Source: Lysinibacillus sp. OF-1 (GTDB taxonomy: Bacteria > Bacillota > Bacilli > Bacillales_A > Planococcaceae). Taken from it: a stretch of DNA of 64,000 bases. Shown one piece after another: positions 10,093-19,073 of the stretch. Positions within the stretch are counted from its first letter, which is position 1. Every line of letters starts with the position of its first letter. The notes beneath the pieces are model-generated. The model was not told the origin of the DNA. It was given only the letters and a program-made list of their open reading frames with translations, and searched no databases. A program made the position numbers and the translations under genes. The DNA lies in assembly GCF_028356935.1 (NCBI RefSeq), contig NZ_CP102798.1, forward strand, positions 3,224,001 to 3,288,000. Reading direction: 5' to 3'.

Positions 10093-11121
10093 TCACCATC
10101 GATAAGGCGTCATCCCGCCTGGGAAATAGTGCGGTGACATCCATTGTCCCCCTGCTGGTGGGCACGGCGGTGGACAATGTGTCGGACATGGTGGTGGCGG
10201 ACAATGACAAGGATCCATTTGCCATGTAGGCATCATCATTGGTTGTTGATGACAGCCACAGGATTGACCCATGTTCATATCAGGCATCATCATTGGCTGT
10301 GTACCACAGCCACAAGATTGACCCATATTCATATCCATTTGTGGCTTCATTTGCTGATCCTGTGTATGGAAGAATGGTGATGTAGACTCTAAAAAGTCTT
10401 CCATCCCACCTACTTTATGATCTGGCATGTCACAAGACATTGGCTGTTGTGGCATCGTATAATGCTCGACCTGAGGTTGCATTGGCATCATCGGCCACCA
10501 CATTTGATGATAGATCGGTTGATGACAACTTGAGCAATGTGGGACAGCAGGCATTTGTGGCATGATATGCATCGGTGGCTGTGGCGCTGGTTGTGGCATT
10601 GGCTTCGGTTGAGCTACAGGTGGTGGTGTAGGTGCTGGCGGTGGTGGTGGCTGTATTTGTACAGGTGGTGTTGTAACATTTTGCTCCATTTGTGGCATCA
10701 CCAATTGTTGGTGCCAATTCATTTCCACAGGCTGCGGTACCCACATCGGTTGTTGTGGCATTTGCATAGGCATTGGCATCGGTATTGGAATCGGAATCAT
10801 TTGTGGTTCTGGCATTGGCATAGGAGCTGGTGGTGGCGGTACAATAGGCGGCGGTGGTGGCATCGGTCGCTGTACCTCTTTTTTAGGACTTTCCTTCGGT
10901 GCCTCCTTATGCACTTGTGTTTCCTTTTTCGGCATTTCTTTATGTGATTCTCTATGCGGCTCTTTGTTTATTTTTTCAGGCAATATAATTTCCATACCTG
11001 GAACAATATAATCTGGGTTGGCAAGATGGACATTGAGCCGCTTCAAATCTTCAAACGAAATGCCGTACTCTTTCGCAATCTTCCACAAGGTGTCTCCCTT
11101 TTGAACAATATGAATACGCAA
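10093..11121 (-). CDS. safA: SafA-like LysM spore coat assembly protein
   Basis: A 343-residue protein with one N-terminal LysM domain (residues about 2-48: IHIVQKGDTLWKIAKEYG through IVPGMEIILP) that binds cortex peptidoglycan. The rest is low-complexity Pro/Gln/Met-rich sequence with His and Cys clusters and near-identical MNMGQSCGC repeats. SafA anchors the inner spore coat on the cortex in B. subtilis and occupies this location near ruvAB and nad genes. I chose TTG 11121 because AAGGGAGG lies 6-7 bases upstream and SafA starts at this motif; the upstream ATG (11151) would precede the ribosome site. Confidence 0.82.
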   Translation of the reverse strand: MRIHIVQKGDTLWKIAKEYGISFEDLKRLNVHLANPDYIVPGMEIILPEKINKEPHRESHKEMPKKETQVHKEAPKESPKKEVQRPMPPPPPIVPPPPAPMPMPEPQMIPIPIPMPMPMQMPQQPMWVPQPVEMNWHQQLVMPQMEQNVTTPPVQIQPPPPPAPTPPPVAQPKPMPQPAPQPPMHIMPQMPAVPHCSSCHQPIYHQMWWPMMPMQPQVEHYTMPQQPMSCDMPDHKVGGMEDFLESTSPFFHTQDQQMKPQMDMNMGQSCGCGTQPMMMPDMNMGQSCGCHQQPMMMPTWQMDPCHCPPPPCPTHCPPPCPPAGGQWMSPHYFPGGMTPYRW

Positions 11122-11262
11122 TTTTTTCCTCCCTTCCTCTCTACGTATCATATGTTCAATGTTTCATTTGGATACAAAAATTTCAGCAAGTTAGAAATGC
11201 TTCATGGTACACTAAAACATAAGGAATGCTGATTCCTTTATTATGAGCAGAGGTGAACTCTT

Positions 11263-11796
11263 ATGAAAAAAATGTTAGGCGAAGAACGCCGACTGCAACT
11301 TTTAGCGCAATTAAAAAACAGTAAAGCACCTATAACTGGGACAGACTTGGCTAAGTTCGCCAATGTTTCTAGACAAGTTATCGTCAATGATATGACTCTA
11401 TTAAAGGCAAGAAATGAGCCCATTATTGCCACAAGCCAGGGCTATCTTTATATGCATCAGGAACAATTACAGCAAACCGTTGAACGTACGTTCCCTTGCT
11501 TGCATACCTCAGAGCAAACAGAGGATGAATTAATGACCATTGTCGATTGTGGTGGTACTGTCAAAAATGTTATTGTAGAACATCCAATATATGGTGAACT
11601 CACTGCCTCCATTATGGTATCAAATCGCCATGAGGTGAAACAGTTTATCGAACGTGTCAATGCCACACAGGCTAATTATTTATCCGCCCTTACTGGTGGC
11701 ATTCATCTGCATGTCATCTCTGCACCCTCTGTTGAAGTTTTAACTTTAATTGAACAAGCCTTACAAAAAAAGAGCTACTTAGTGTCAGATCAATAA
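11263..11796 (+). CDS. niaR: NiaR transcription repressor of niacin/NAD genes
   Basis: 177 residues: an N-terminal HTH_11 winged helix (RRLQLLAQLKNS to RQVIVNDMTLLK) followed by a 3H domain carrying conserved histidines (VEHPIYGEL, SNRHEVKQF, GGIHLHVIS), which bind niacin with a metal. In B. subtilis NiaR (YrxA) represses nadBCA and niaP. No nad genes are in the window, whereas in B. subtilis they are adjacent. The ribosome site AGAGGTGA precedes ATG 11263. Confidence 0.93.
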   Translation: MKKMLGEERRLQLLAQLKNSKAPITGTDLAKFANVSRQVIVNDMTLLKARNEPIIATSQGYLYMHQEQLQQTVERTFPCLHTSEQTEDELMTIVDCGGTVKNVIVEHPIYGELTASIMVSNRHEVKQFIERVNATQANYLSALTGGIHLHVISAPSVEVLTLIEQALQKKSYLVSDQ

Positions 11797-11802
11797 ATAG
11801 CA

Positions 11803-11839
11803 AAAGCACCGTATGATATCCTTTTTCATACGGTGCTTT
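11803..11839. terminator. Bidirectional terminator after niaR
   Basis: A perfect 14-bp stem AAAGCACCGTATGA / TCATACGGTGCTTT with a T-rich loop lies 6 bases past the niaR stop. It also sits downstream of the convergent DCC-family gene. Confidence 0.88.
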
Positions 11840-11971
11840 CTGTTTTGATTGCAAATGTTATGCTTCTGATTGGACGCTTGAGCGACGGTATTTCTTTTCT
11901 CTTCGCGAGCATTTTGATCCTGAGCGAAAGTATTTTTCCACTCTCTGCGGATATTATAAACCCGTGCGCTA

Positions 11972-12370
11972 CTAGGAAAGAAATCGTTGCCGTTGAGAAG
12001 GTGTGGGCAATAAGCATTCACTTTTTTGACCAAATAAACGATAGCGTTGTTTAGCAAATAATCGATACAGCGCATTACGGATAATGGGGGGAACAAGAAT
12101 CAAGGCATAGAAGCAAGGCCACAGTCCATCCAATTTCCTGCATATGTTTAATGCTGCGGTAGATTCCAGCGAGACGTTCCCTTGTTCAATCAGAATCACA
12201 CTATCTATATTCTTTGGTATATTGTACTGATTGAGCAATGCTTGGCCGATATCACTTTGAAGTGACGCAAATTGAAAATAGCCAGCTTCATCGTGTTTGA
12301 TAATAAATTGAACAGTGCTATCACAAAAATTACAGATACCATCAAATAAAATGATGCCAGCCATTACCAT
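11972..12370 (-). CDS. DCC family (DUF393) thiol-disulfide oxidoreductase-like protein
   Basis: About 132 residues with the family-defining DGICNFCD at the N terminus (a thioredoxin-like CxxC) and the conserved C-terminal segments RNALYRLFAKQRYRLFG and CLLPTP. B. subtilis YuxK is a relative; the physiological substrate is unknown. The start may be the first ATG (12370) or the third codon (12364). It lies just downstream of pheA and probably shares its transcript. Confidence 0.88.
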   Translation of the reverse strand: MVMAGIILFDGICNFCDSTVQFIIKHDEAGYFQFASLQSDIGQALLNQYNIPKNIDSVILIEQGNVSLESTAALNICRKLDGLWPCFYALILVPPIIRNALYRLFAKQRYRLFGQKSECLLPTPSQRQRFLS

Positions 12371-12382
12371 TCCTCCCTACAG

Positions 12383-13264
12383 CTATTCTGCCTCGTCTGA
12401 TGTAACATAAGTGAAGTAAGTACCCAAAGATTTTACCTTACAGCCTAGTGCAGCTAATTCTTCCATGGCGCCACGCATCATCGGTTCTTTTTCATCTGCT
12501 AATACATCAATCATAAAGAAATAATCACCTAAGCCCGTTTTAAGTGGACGTGATTCAATTTTACTTAAATTCAGTTGACGCCATGCAAAAACAGAAAGCA
12601 CCTGATGCAATGCCCCTGAACGATCCGTTGGCAATGTAATCATAAACGTTGTCTTAGCTTGCCCTTCAGATAGCTCTTGCGGCAATCGTTTATTTTGCTT
12701 GGACAGTACAAAGAAACGTGTATGGTTAAAATGGAAATCATGGATATTCGATTCAACTATGTCAAGGCCATATTTTTCGGCTGCTGCTGCATTGCCTACT
12801 GCGGCTATACATTCTTGTGGATTTTCTGATACATATTTCGCTGCTGCCGCTGTGGAAGTTGTTTGATGTAATGGCACATGACTGAAACGATAAAATAAGT
12901 ATTTATGACATTGAGCTAGTGCATGTGGGTGGGAATAAACACCTGCGATAGACTGCCAATGATCCTTTTGCGCTTTATTCACCATTAAATGCTGCTGGAT
13001 TTTTAGCAATAATTCACCTGTCACATAGAGTGTTGCCTCATGGAATAAATAATCTAATGTTAATGTTACAGAGCCCTCTAAGGCATTTTCTAGCGGAACG
13101 ACGGCTAAATCCACCTTTCCCTCCGCGACAGCCTCTATACATTCTGGAATCGTCGCACACGGTACAAGCCACTCATTTGGAAAAGTAGCCTTTGTTGCTA
13201 AATATGTAAATGATGCTTCTGGTCCTAAATAGGCGATTCTATTTTCCCATTGTTGCTTTGTCAT
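12383..13264 (-). CDS. pheA: Prephenate dehydratase
   Basis: 293 residues: a catalytic prephenate-binding domain (YLGPEASFTYLA, VPLENALEGSVTLTLDYL, STAAAAKYVSEN) and a C-terminal ACT regulatory domain (TLPTDRSGALHQVLSVFAWRQLNLSKIESRP), which senses phenylalanine. The enzyme converts prephenate to phenylpyruvate. It follows thrR/pheB as in B. subtilis. The ribosome site AAAGGAGG lies just downstream of a strong leader hairpin (13288-13337). Confidence 0.96.
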   Translation of the reverse strand: MTKQQWENRIAYLGPEASFTYLATKATFPNEWLVPCATIPECIEAVAEGKVDLAVVPLENALEGSVTLTLDYLFHEATLYVTGELLLKIQQHLMVNKAQKDHWQSIAGVYSHPHALAQCHKYLFYRFSHVPLHQTTSTAAAAKYVSENPQECIAAVGNAAAAEKYGLDIVESNIHDFHFNHTRFFVLSKQNKRLPQELSEGQAKTTFMITLPTDRSGALHQVLSVFAWRQLNLSKIESRPLKTGLGDYFFMIDVLADEKEPMMRGAMEELAALGCKVKSLGTYFTYVTSDEAE

Positions 13265-13287
13265 TGCAAATACCTCCTTTATGGCAC

Positions 13288-13337
13288 AATAAGGAGCAGT
13301 CCCGCGAGATTACTCACTGTTGGGACAGCTCCTTATT
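13288..13337 (-). promoter_or_regulatory. Leader hairpin upstream of pheA
   Basis: A 10-bp perfect outer stem (AATAAGGAGC / GCTCCTTATT) plus an inner TCCC/GGGA pair sits between thrR/pheB and pheA. No T run follows, so it is probably not a terminator. It could separate the two cistrons by processing or modulate access to the pheA ribosome site 20 bases on. No T-box features (specifier loop, TGGN antiterminator) were recognised. Confidence 0.55.
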
Positions 13338-13428
13338 TGAGCTTGTTATCGCATTCTGACCTAGCAGTCTTATTAAACACGATAATTCATTTTTGTCAAA
13401 AATTAAAGGATTGAACACTGTACTGTTA

Positions 13429-13884
13429 TTATAATGCTCCAGAACTAATTACTTCTGCTGATTCTACAAAATCTAAGCGCTTTAATTGCTGAATGAGGTC
13501 ATCAAGATCACAGGTCATGCTTGTTACATCTAATGATAAAGTAACATTGGCACGTCCCTGAATCGGAATCGTTTGATGAATTGTCAATACATTACAATGT
13601 GTAATTGTCACAGTTTCTAAAAGCTTAGCAAGTGTTCCTTTTCTATCTTGAAGCTGTAAAAAGACTGTTAAAATGCGTTCCTGCACAATTGAATGAAAAG
13701 GAAAAACCGCATCACGATATTTGTAAAACGCACTTCGCGATAAATCCACCTGCTTTACCGCATCCCAAATGGAAGATACTGAACCACTTGATAGTAAGTG
13801 TTTCGCTTCCAAAGTTTTTTGCATTGCATCCGTTAAAACATCCTCACGAACTAAATAATATCGCTGATTCGCAACATTCTTCAT
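13429..13884 (-). CDS. thrR: ThrR (PheB/YszB) ACT-domain regulator
   Basis: 151 residues from ATG 13884, preceded by AGGGGGA; the upstream ATG at 13905 lies too near obg and lacks a site. An N-terminal HTH-like half (VREDVLTDAMQKTLEAKHLL, DLSRSAFYKYRDAVFPF) is joined to a C-terminal ACT domain (VTITHCNVLTIHQTIPIQG). The B. subtilis homologue between obg and pheA regulates threonine biosynthesis genes and was once annotated as chorismate mutase PheB. Confidence 0.88.
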   Translation of the reverse strand: MKNVANQRYYLVREDVLTDAMQKTLEAKHLLSSGSVSSIWDAVKQVDLSRSAFYKYRDAVFPFHSIVQERILTVFLQLQDRKGTLAKLLETVTITHCNVLTIHQTIPIQGRANVTLSLDVTSMTCDLDDLIQQLKRLDFVESAEVISSGAL

Positions 13885-13908
13885 ACGCTTCCCCCTAAAA
13901 CTCATGTC

Positions 13909-15198
13909 TTAATCGACAAATTCAAATTCAAACTCTTGTAGGCGTACTGTATCGCCATCTTGTGCTCCACGTTGACGCAGAGCCTCATCCACACCCATTG
14001 CACGCAATTGACGAGCAAAACGACGAATACCATCTTCACGGCTAAAGTCCGTCATTTTAAATAAACGCTCAATGGCATAACCATTAATAATAAATGTACC
14101 ATCATCGTCACGAGTGATTTCGAAATCTTCACCTTTTGCCTCATGCTTGTACATGACAGTTGCGTCTGATTGCTCCTCTACATCTTCATATAGTGGGAAT
14201 TCAGGCGTTACTTCCAGTAGATCCGCAATGGCAAACAACAGCTCTTTTAACCCTTGACGTGAAACAGCAGAAATTGGGAAAATTTGAACATCTTCTCCTA
14301 CCTTTTGGCGGAATGCTGCTAAGTTTTCTTCTGCATCTGGCATATCCATTTTATTGGCTACAATTATTTGTGGGCGCTCTGTTAAACGAAGATTATATTG
14401 TTTTAGCTCTTCATTGATTGTTAAATAATCTTCATATGGATCGCGACCTTCCATTCCTGACATATCAATAACATGGACAATAACGCGTGTACGTTCAATA
14501 TGTCGTAAAAATTGATGGCCTAATCCTACCCCTTCATGTGCCCCTTCAATAAGCCCAGGTAAATCTGCCATCGCAAAGCTTCGGTGATCTTCCGTTTCAA
14601 TCATGCCTAAGTTCGGTACAATTGTCGTAAAATGATATGCACCAATTTTTGGCTTAGCAGCAGAAACCACTGATAAAAGCGTTGATTTACCAACACTTGG
14701 GAAACCAACTAATCCTACATCTGCTAAAACTTTTAACTCTAATATAACATTTAATTCTTGTCCTGGCTCACCTTTTTCAGAAAGTTCTGGCGCTGGGTTG
14801 GCAGGAGTGGCAAAACGAGAATTTCCTCGTCCACCTCGGCCAGCTTTCGCAATAATGGCTCTTTGCCCATGCTCCACTAAGTCGGCAATAACTGCATTTG
14901 TTTCTTCATTCATAACCACTGTGCCTGGTGGAACTTTAACGATTAAATCCTCTGCATTTTTACCATGCATGCCTTTACTCATCCCATGTTCACCACGAGG
15001 CGCTTTAAAATGACGTTTATAGCGGAAATCCATTAACGTTCGTAAGCCTTCTTCTACTTCAAATACGACGTTACCGCCATGTCCACCATCTCCACCAGCT
15101 GGACCACCATTTGGTACATATTTTTCTCGACGGAAGGCAACCATACCATCTCCACCGTCGCCACCTTTAACAAAAATCTTTACGTGATCGACAAACAT
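13909..15198 (-). CDS. obg: Obg/CgtA GTPase
   Basis: 429 residues with the three Obg domains: a glycine-rich N-terminal fold (residues 1-158), a GTPase domain with G1 [12 protein letters not shown]3 DLPGLIEGA and G4 NKMD, and a C-terminal OCT domain. Obg links ribosome 50S maturation, stress response and Spo0 signalling, and is essential in B. subtilis. It is followed by thrR/pheB and preceded by spo0B with 5 bases between, the conserved sporulation arrangement. Confidence 0.98.
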   Translation of the reverse strand: MFVDHVKIFVKGGDGGDGMVAFRREKYVPNGGPAGGDGGHGGNVVFEVEEGLRTLMDFRYKRHFKAPRGEHGMSKGMHGKNAEDLIVKVPPGTVVMNEETNAVIADLVEHGQRAIIAKAGRGGRGNSRFATPANPAPELSEKGEPGQELNVILELKVLADVGLVGFPSVGKSTLLSVVSAAKPKIGAYHFTTIVPNLGMIETEDHRSFAMADLPGLIEGAHEGVGLGHQFLRHIERTRVIVHVIDMSGMEGRDPYEDYLTINEELKQYNLRLTERPQIIVANKMDMPDAEENLAAFRQKVGEDVQIFPISAVSRQGLKELLFAIADLLEVTPEFPLYEDVEEQSDATVMYKHEAKGEDFEITRDDDGTFIINGYAIERLFKMTDFSREDGIRRFARQLRAMGVDEALRQRGAQDGDTVRLQEFEFEFVD

Positions 15199-15203
15199 TT
15201 AGT

Positions 15204-15740
15204 TCACTCCCTATTTGCACTCAAGACATATTGCCAGCGCGTAGTTGTCTGCTCAATTGTTTGAATGTCGAATTGTTTCAAACCTTTTTCGGTGAATGCA
15301 TCAGCACTCCATAACCCATTTAGCGTGAATGTCACGGCAAATGTATGATCGTCAACACGTACATCAAGCGTTAGGATCTGCTCTGTAAATGGATCTAATG
15401 TATCATAAACATGCATAACTGTTTTGTTTAAATAATCTACAACTTCCCGATCAATATTGTTGGTCACTGGCTTTTTTATCTCACCGCTTAGCTTCCATGC
15501 TAGTGATGGATAACGCCATCCTGCTGTTTGTAGCCACTCAATTGTTTGTGGTAATTGTAGTCGATTGAGGATAGAAAACACGCGTAATTGTTCTGAATAA
15601 TGTTGAATAAGTTTCTTTGATTCATCAATTCTACCTAAATCTAAATTCATGCGAATCAGTTGCAGTTGATTCACATAATCATGATTTGCAAAACGTAATA
15701 CTTCACTAATGGTTAGTGATTGATTGTTCATCCCATTCAC
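15204..15740 (-). CDS. spo0B: Spo0B-like sporulation phosphotransferase
   Basis: 178 residues. The N-terminal helix FANHDYVNQLQLIRMNLDLG carries the phosphorylatable histidine in the HDYVNQLQ motif, the Spo0B hallmark. Spo0B passes phosphate from Spo0F to Spo0A in the phosphorelay. It lies directly upstream of obg as in B. subtilis. Start could be 15740 or the second methionine at 15731. The C-terminal half is poorly conserved, as is usual in the family. Confidence 0.88.
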   Translation of the reverse strand: MNGMNNQSLTISEVLRFANHDYVNQLQLIRMNLDLGRIDESKKLIQHYSEQLRVFSILNRLQLPQTIEWLQTAGWRYPSLAWKLSGEIKKPVTNNIDREVVDYLNKTVMHVYDTLDPFTEQILTLDVRVDDHTFAVTFTLNGLWSADAFTEKGLKQFDIQTIEQTTTRWQYVLSANRE

Positions 15741-15862
15741 TCCAATAAAGTTATCCTTACTAGTATAACAAGTTTTGCTCTATTTTTCCCTTAATTCTTT
15801 AATCAATTATGCCTCAGCTTAATTGAGACCAGAATCGGCATTGTTGAAATTTAGCCAAAAAA

Positions 15863-15885
15863 AGGACTGCAATAAATGCAGTCCT
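15863..15885 (-). terminator. Terminator after the rplU-prp-rpmA operon
   Basis: A 9-bp perfect stem AGGACTGCA / TGCAGTCCT with a 5-base loop is followed on the minus strand by seven T residues. It lies between rpmA and spo0B. Confidence 0.9.
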
Positions 15886-15910
15886 CCGCTTTATGTTATC
15901 TTATAAAAGA

Positions 15911-16210
15911 TTAAGCTTCTTGTGTAGTTGGATATACAGATACTTGTTTGCGATCGCGACCTAAGCGTTCGAATTTAACAACGCCGTCAACTTTAGCAAA
16001 TAGTGTATCGTCACCACCACGACCTACGTTTGTACCTGGGTAAATTTTTGTACCGCGTTGACGGTAAAGAATTGAACCACCAGTTACGAATTGGCCATCA
16101 GCACGTTTAGCACCAAGTCGTTTAGACTCAGAATCACGTCCGTTTTTAGTAGAACCTACCCCTTTTTTCGATGCGAAAAGTTGAAGATCTAATGCTAATA
16201 ATAATTTCAT
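15911..16210 (-). CDS. rpmA: 50S ribosomal protein L27
   Basis: 99 residues. It has the Firmicutes-type N-terminal extension ending LQLF just before ASKKGVGS, which the neighbouring Prp protease removes so that the mature N terminus can reach the peptidyl-transferase centre. The conserved [15 protein letters not shown] and [13 protein letters not shown] segments are present. It overlaps the prp stop by 4 bases (ATGA). Confidence 0.98.
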   Translation of the reverse strand: MKLLLALDLQLFASKKGVGSTKNGRDSESKRLGAKRADGQFVTGGSILYRQRGTKIYPGTNVGRGGDDTLFAKVDGVVKFERLGRDRKQVSVYPTTQEA

Positions 16211-16563
16211 CGAGTTCCACCTCCTACTTGGTTGTAGTTGATTTGGATGTATTGTCCGTAATTTTGCACCATAGAATACACTTGGGCAGTCATTACTTGA
16301 ACAATTAACTGTAGTTTTGCATCTACTTCAGGCTCTAAATCTGATGGTAAATCTACCTTAAGATAGCCTCCACCTTCAGCAGCTTGTTCGACTTCTGGTT
16401 GAATTTGTAATAATGCATAAATAGCATTTACTGTACCAATGGCAATAGTAGATGCTCCTGCACACACTAAATCTTTACCAGATTCATCGTACCCAGCATG
16501 TCCTGAAAATTCAAATGCTGACACATGTCTATTTTCATTGTGATGAATCGTAACTTGTATCAT
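16207..16563 (-). CDS. prp: Ribosomal-processing cysteine protease Prp
   Basis: 118 residues with the conserved [18 protein letters not shown] segment carrying the catalytic histidine and cysteine. Prp cleaves the N-terminal extension of L27, whose gene follows with a 4-base overlap. Gene order rplU-prp-rpmA is the Firmicutes standard. Confidence 0.95.
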   Translation of the reverse strand: MIQVTIHHNENRHVSAFEFSGHAGYDESGKDLVCAGASTIAIGTVNAIYALLQIQPEVEQAAEGGGYLKVDLPSDLEPEVDAKLQLIVQVMTAQVYSMVQNYGQYIQINYNQVGGGTR

Positions 16564-16579
16564 TCGCTACACCTCACAA

Positions 16580-16888
16580 TTAAGCGTTGATTGCTTCAAC
16601 AACTAATTTTGTGTAAGGTTGACGGTGACCTTGTTTACGACGGTAGTTCTTTTTAGCTTTCAATTTGAAAACAACGATTTTTTTCGCACGGCCTTCTTTA
16701 ACAACTTTAGCTGTTACTGTAGCGCCTTCTACGAATGGAGCGCCAACTTTAACGTTTTCGCCACCTACGAATAATACTTTATCAAAAGTAACAACCTCAT
16801 CAGCTTCTACGCCTAATTTCTCAACATAGATTTCTTGACCAGCTTCTACTTTGATTTGTTTACCACCAGTTTCAATAATTGCGTACAT
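16580..16888 (-). CDS. rplU: 50S ribosomal protein L21
   Basis: 102 residues beginning [15 protein letters not shown], with the basic C-terminal [16 protein letters not shown] that binds 23S rRNA. First gene of the L21-Prp-L27 operon, preceded by AGGAGGTG and by a structured leader (16900-16992). Confidence 0.98.
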   Translation of the reverse strand: MYAIIETGGKQIKVEAGQEIYVEKLGVEADEVVTFDKVLFVGGENVKVGAPFVEGATVTAKVVKEGRAKKIVVFKLKAKKNYRRKQGHRQPYTKLVVEAINA

Positions 16889-16899
16889 TTTACTGCACC

Positions 16900-16992
16900 T
16901 CCTCTTAGACTCAGACTCGCCTGTTTTAAAAGGTGATCTTATTAGATACTTAAACCTTTCCAGAGCGGTTGTAGTAGCACGGGTGCTACAAA
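16900..16992 (-). promoter_or_regulatory. L21 leader (ribosomal protein autoregulatory RNA)
   Basis: The 5' leader of rplU holds a strong 7-bp hairpin GTAGCAC / GTGCTAC (16974-16989) followed by CGCTCTGGAAAGG and a second pairing region before the ribosome site. Position and motif order fit the Firmicutes L21 leader family thought to bind the operon's own protein. A covariance search was not possible here. Confidence 0.7.
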
Positions 16993-17025
16993 CAATAACA
17001 TTAAAATATTACCATACGTTTTTTT

Positions 17026-17637
17026 TTAAGTCAATCTATTCATAACATATTTTTCAAAAGCAACTCTATATTTTCGATAGCGCCATTCTTTCAATGCTTG
17101 CAGCCAAATGAATAAATTAATGATGGCTAAAAAAATAGACTGTGGCAAGAACTTGAAAGTGACTAGTAATAGTGTAGTGGCAATGATGAAAGACAACCAA
17201 TAATACATTTCCACCACTTGAGCTCTTGGATAACTTAAAAATAGCCAGGCTAATACTAGCCTGCCACCATCTAACGGTATGATGGGCACAATATTTACAG
17301 CCAGTAACACTAATTGTACAGTTATTAGCTTAGTGGCGAGCAGATCAGGCATAAAAAAAGCGAGGCCAATCCCAATAATGGTAGCGATTGGTCCTCCTAA
17401 TGCAATCCATAGGAGTGACGAAGCTTGCACAACCGCTGGATTTTCAAATTGAATTTCTCCCCCATATGGTGTAATAACGCATGATTTCACCTTCACTCCG
17501 CACAATACTGCTGCTACTAAATGACCTGCCTCGTGCCACAGCAAAGAAAATAAAATGATGGCGTAATAAGCTAATTGTCCACTAAAAATCATGACAAATA
17601 CCAGAGGGATACATAGAAGATGTAATTTAATCCTCAT
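17026..17637 (-). CDS. spoIVFB: SpoIVFB site-2 protease (pro-sigmaK processing)
   Basis: 203 residues from ATG 17637, which overlaps the end of spoIVFA by 11 bases; a longer frame reaches 17667. An M50 intramembrane metalloprotease with HEAGH (zinc ligands and catalytic Glu) in the second hydrophobic region and the NIVPIIPLDGGRL third-ligand motif. In the mother cell SpoIVFB cleaves pro-sigmaK at the outer forespore membrane, held inactive by SpoIVFA and BofA. Confidence 0.95.
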   Translation of the reverse strand: MRIKLHLLCIPLVFVMIFSGQLAYYAIILFSLLWHEAGHLVAAVLCGVKVKSCVITPYGGEIQFENPAVVQASSLLWIALGGPIATIIGIGLAFFMPDLLATKLITVQLVLLAVNIVPIIPLDGGRLVLAWLFLSYPRAQVVEMYYWLSFIIATTLLLVTFKFLPQSIFLAIINLFIWLQALKEWRYRKYRVAFEKYVMNRLT

Positions 17638-18181
17638 TGGTCTCCGTCGATTCAAGCCATTGTACAATTTGCTCTAAATCATAATGAGTATCTCCCTTTT
17701 CAATGGACATATATAATTGACCAGCTTCTTTCATACCAATTAAATCATTAGCTTGAATCGATGTATAAGGGAGCTGCGCTAAACTATCTAACATACCATA
17801 AGATACCGTTGTCCCGTCCTCATAGCTGATTGTCATAGTCTTGCCCGTATACTTTGTATGACCAGTAAAAACCACCAACCCATTCTGCCCAGCATAGATC
17901 GGTAAACCAACATCATACTGCAATAAATAACCTTCTTTAAAAACTTGGGCATTAGCAAATGTTAGAAGATCGGCCTGCCCTACATCACTTGATACCATGA
18001 TGGTCTCTTTTTCTTTTTCGAACCAACTTTGTCCGAGCTCACTTAAATAGGTTAAATCTGCAGAGGTTGTTACAAGCTTTCGAACGGGTGTATCTACTAC
18101 GCCTTGATCTTCTAAACGAATTACAAGCATGATTGCTGCCACAAGTAGTATCGTGACGAACCATTTCCATTTTTTAAACAA
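17627..18181 (-). CDS. spoIVFA: SpoIVFA, regulator of SpoIVFB
   Basis: 184 residues, shorter than B. subtilis SpoIVFA: a membrane helix at residues 8-21 and a C-terminal LytM/M23-like domain (GQNGLVVFTGHTKYTGKTMTISYEDGTTVSYGML). SpoIVFA anchors and inhibits SpoIVFB and is itself cleaved by SpoIVB/CtpB on signal from the forespore. Overlap with spoIVFB implies coupled translation. Confidence 0.9.
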   Translation of the reverse strand: MFKKWKWFVTILLVAAIMLVIRLEDQGVVDTPVRKLVTTSADLTYLSELGQSWFEKEKETIMVSSDVGQADLLTFANAQVFKEGYLLQYDVGLPIYAGQNGLVVFTGHTKYTGKTMTISYEDGTTVSYGMLDSLAQLPYTSIQANDLIGMKEAGQLYMSIEKGDTHYDLEQIVQWLESTETNED

Positions 18182-18239
18182 GCTCTCATCCTTTTTTCCA
18201 CACTATATGAGATTGCATGTCCAAACATGCACAAGAAAA

Positions 18240-18269
18240 AACCTTCTCGTACATTTGTACGAAAAGGTT
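18240..18269 (-). terminator. Terminator after minD
   Basis: A stem AACCTTCTCGTAC / GTACGAAAAGGTT (one mismatch) with an ATTT loop is followed on the minus strand by a T run. It separates the mre-min operon from spoIVFA. Confidence 0.85.
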
Positions 18270-18274
18270 GTCAT

Positions 18275-19072
18275 TTATTTTGAAAATAGAGCCTTAAGTT
18301 TTGAAAACATACCTCTTTGCTCATTTTGAATAGCCATCAATGGCACGGACTCACCAAGAATACGACGGGCAATATTGCGATAGCCCAATGATGCTTTATT
18401 TGATGGGTCCATGACGATTGGTTCACCTTTATTGGAAGATGAGATGACACCCTCACTATCGACAATAATGCCTAATAGATCAATAGAAAGATGTGTAGTA
18501 ATTTCATTGACATCCAATGTATCACCGCTCTTCATCATATGCTGTCGAATACGATTAATGATGAGTTTAGGTGCTGTAATCTCTTCTTGTTCAAGTAAAC
18601 CAATGATACGATCTGCATCACGAACAGCGGAGATTTCAGGTGTTGTCACAACAATCGCATGATCTGCACCAGCGACAGCATTACGATAGCCTTGTTCAAT
18701 ACCGGCAGGGCAATCGATTAATACATAATCATAATCCCTTTTCAATTCCTCTACTAAGCTCTTCATTTGCTCAGGGGTAACAGCGTTTTTATCCGTTGTT
18801 TGAGCAGCAGGTAATAAAAATAGTTTCTCATCTACGCGCTTATCCTTAATTAATGCTTGATGGATTTTACAGCGTCCTTCCACCACATCAACTAGGTCAT
18901 AAATAATACGATTTTCGAGACCTAAAATGACATCTAAATTGCGTAGGCCGATATCTGTATCAACTAAACATATTTTTTTACCTTGTAGAGCCAATGCAGT
19001 CCCAAGGTTAGCCGTTGTCGTTGTTTTACCGACACCGCCCTTACCTGAAGTTATGACGATCGCTTCTCCCAC
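18275..19072 (-). CDS. minD: Septum-site determining ATPase MinD
   Basis: 265 residues from GTG 19072, preceded by AAGGGAGGAAG; the start at 19096 lies inside minC. Deviant Walker A GKGGVGKTTTTANLG, DTDIGLRNLD switch and VLIDCPAGIE Walker B are present. The C-terminal amphipathic helix MFSKLKALFSK is the membrane-targeting sequence. MinD recruits MinC to block division away from mid-cell, in Bacillus via DivIVA/MinJ. Confidence 0.98.
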   Translation of the reverse strand: MGEAIVITSGKGGVGKTTTTANLGTALALQGKKICLVDTDIGLRNLDVILGLENRIIYDLVDVVEGRCKIHQALIKDKRVDEKLFLLPAAQTTDKNAVTPEQMKSLVEELKRDYDYVLIDCPAGIEQGYRNAVAGADHAIVVTTPEISAVRDADRIIGLLEQEEITAPKLIINRIRQHMMKSGDTLDVNEITTHLSIDLLGIIVDSEGVISSSNKGEPIVMDPSNKASLGYRNIARRILGESVPLMAIQNEQRGMFSKLKALFSK

Positions 19073-19073
19073 A

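Noticed and set aside
10144..10947. Long plus-strand and alternate-frame open frames opposite the LysM coat gene (Trp/His/Arg-rich or Thr/Ala-rich)
   Set aside because: They are shadows of the Pro/Gln/Met-rich repeats; composition is absurd for a protein and no ribosome sites are present.
11785..12096. Minus-strand frames downstream of the DCC-family gene
   Set aside because: They overlap the terminator and the DCC gene in other frames, have no ribosome site, and show no family resemblance.
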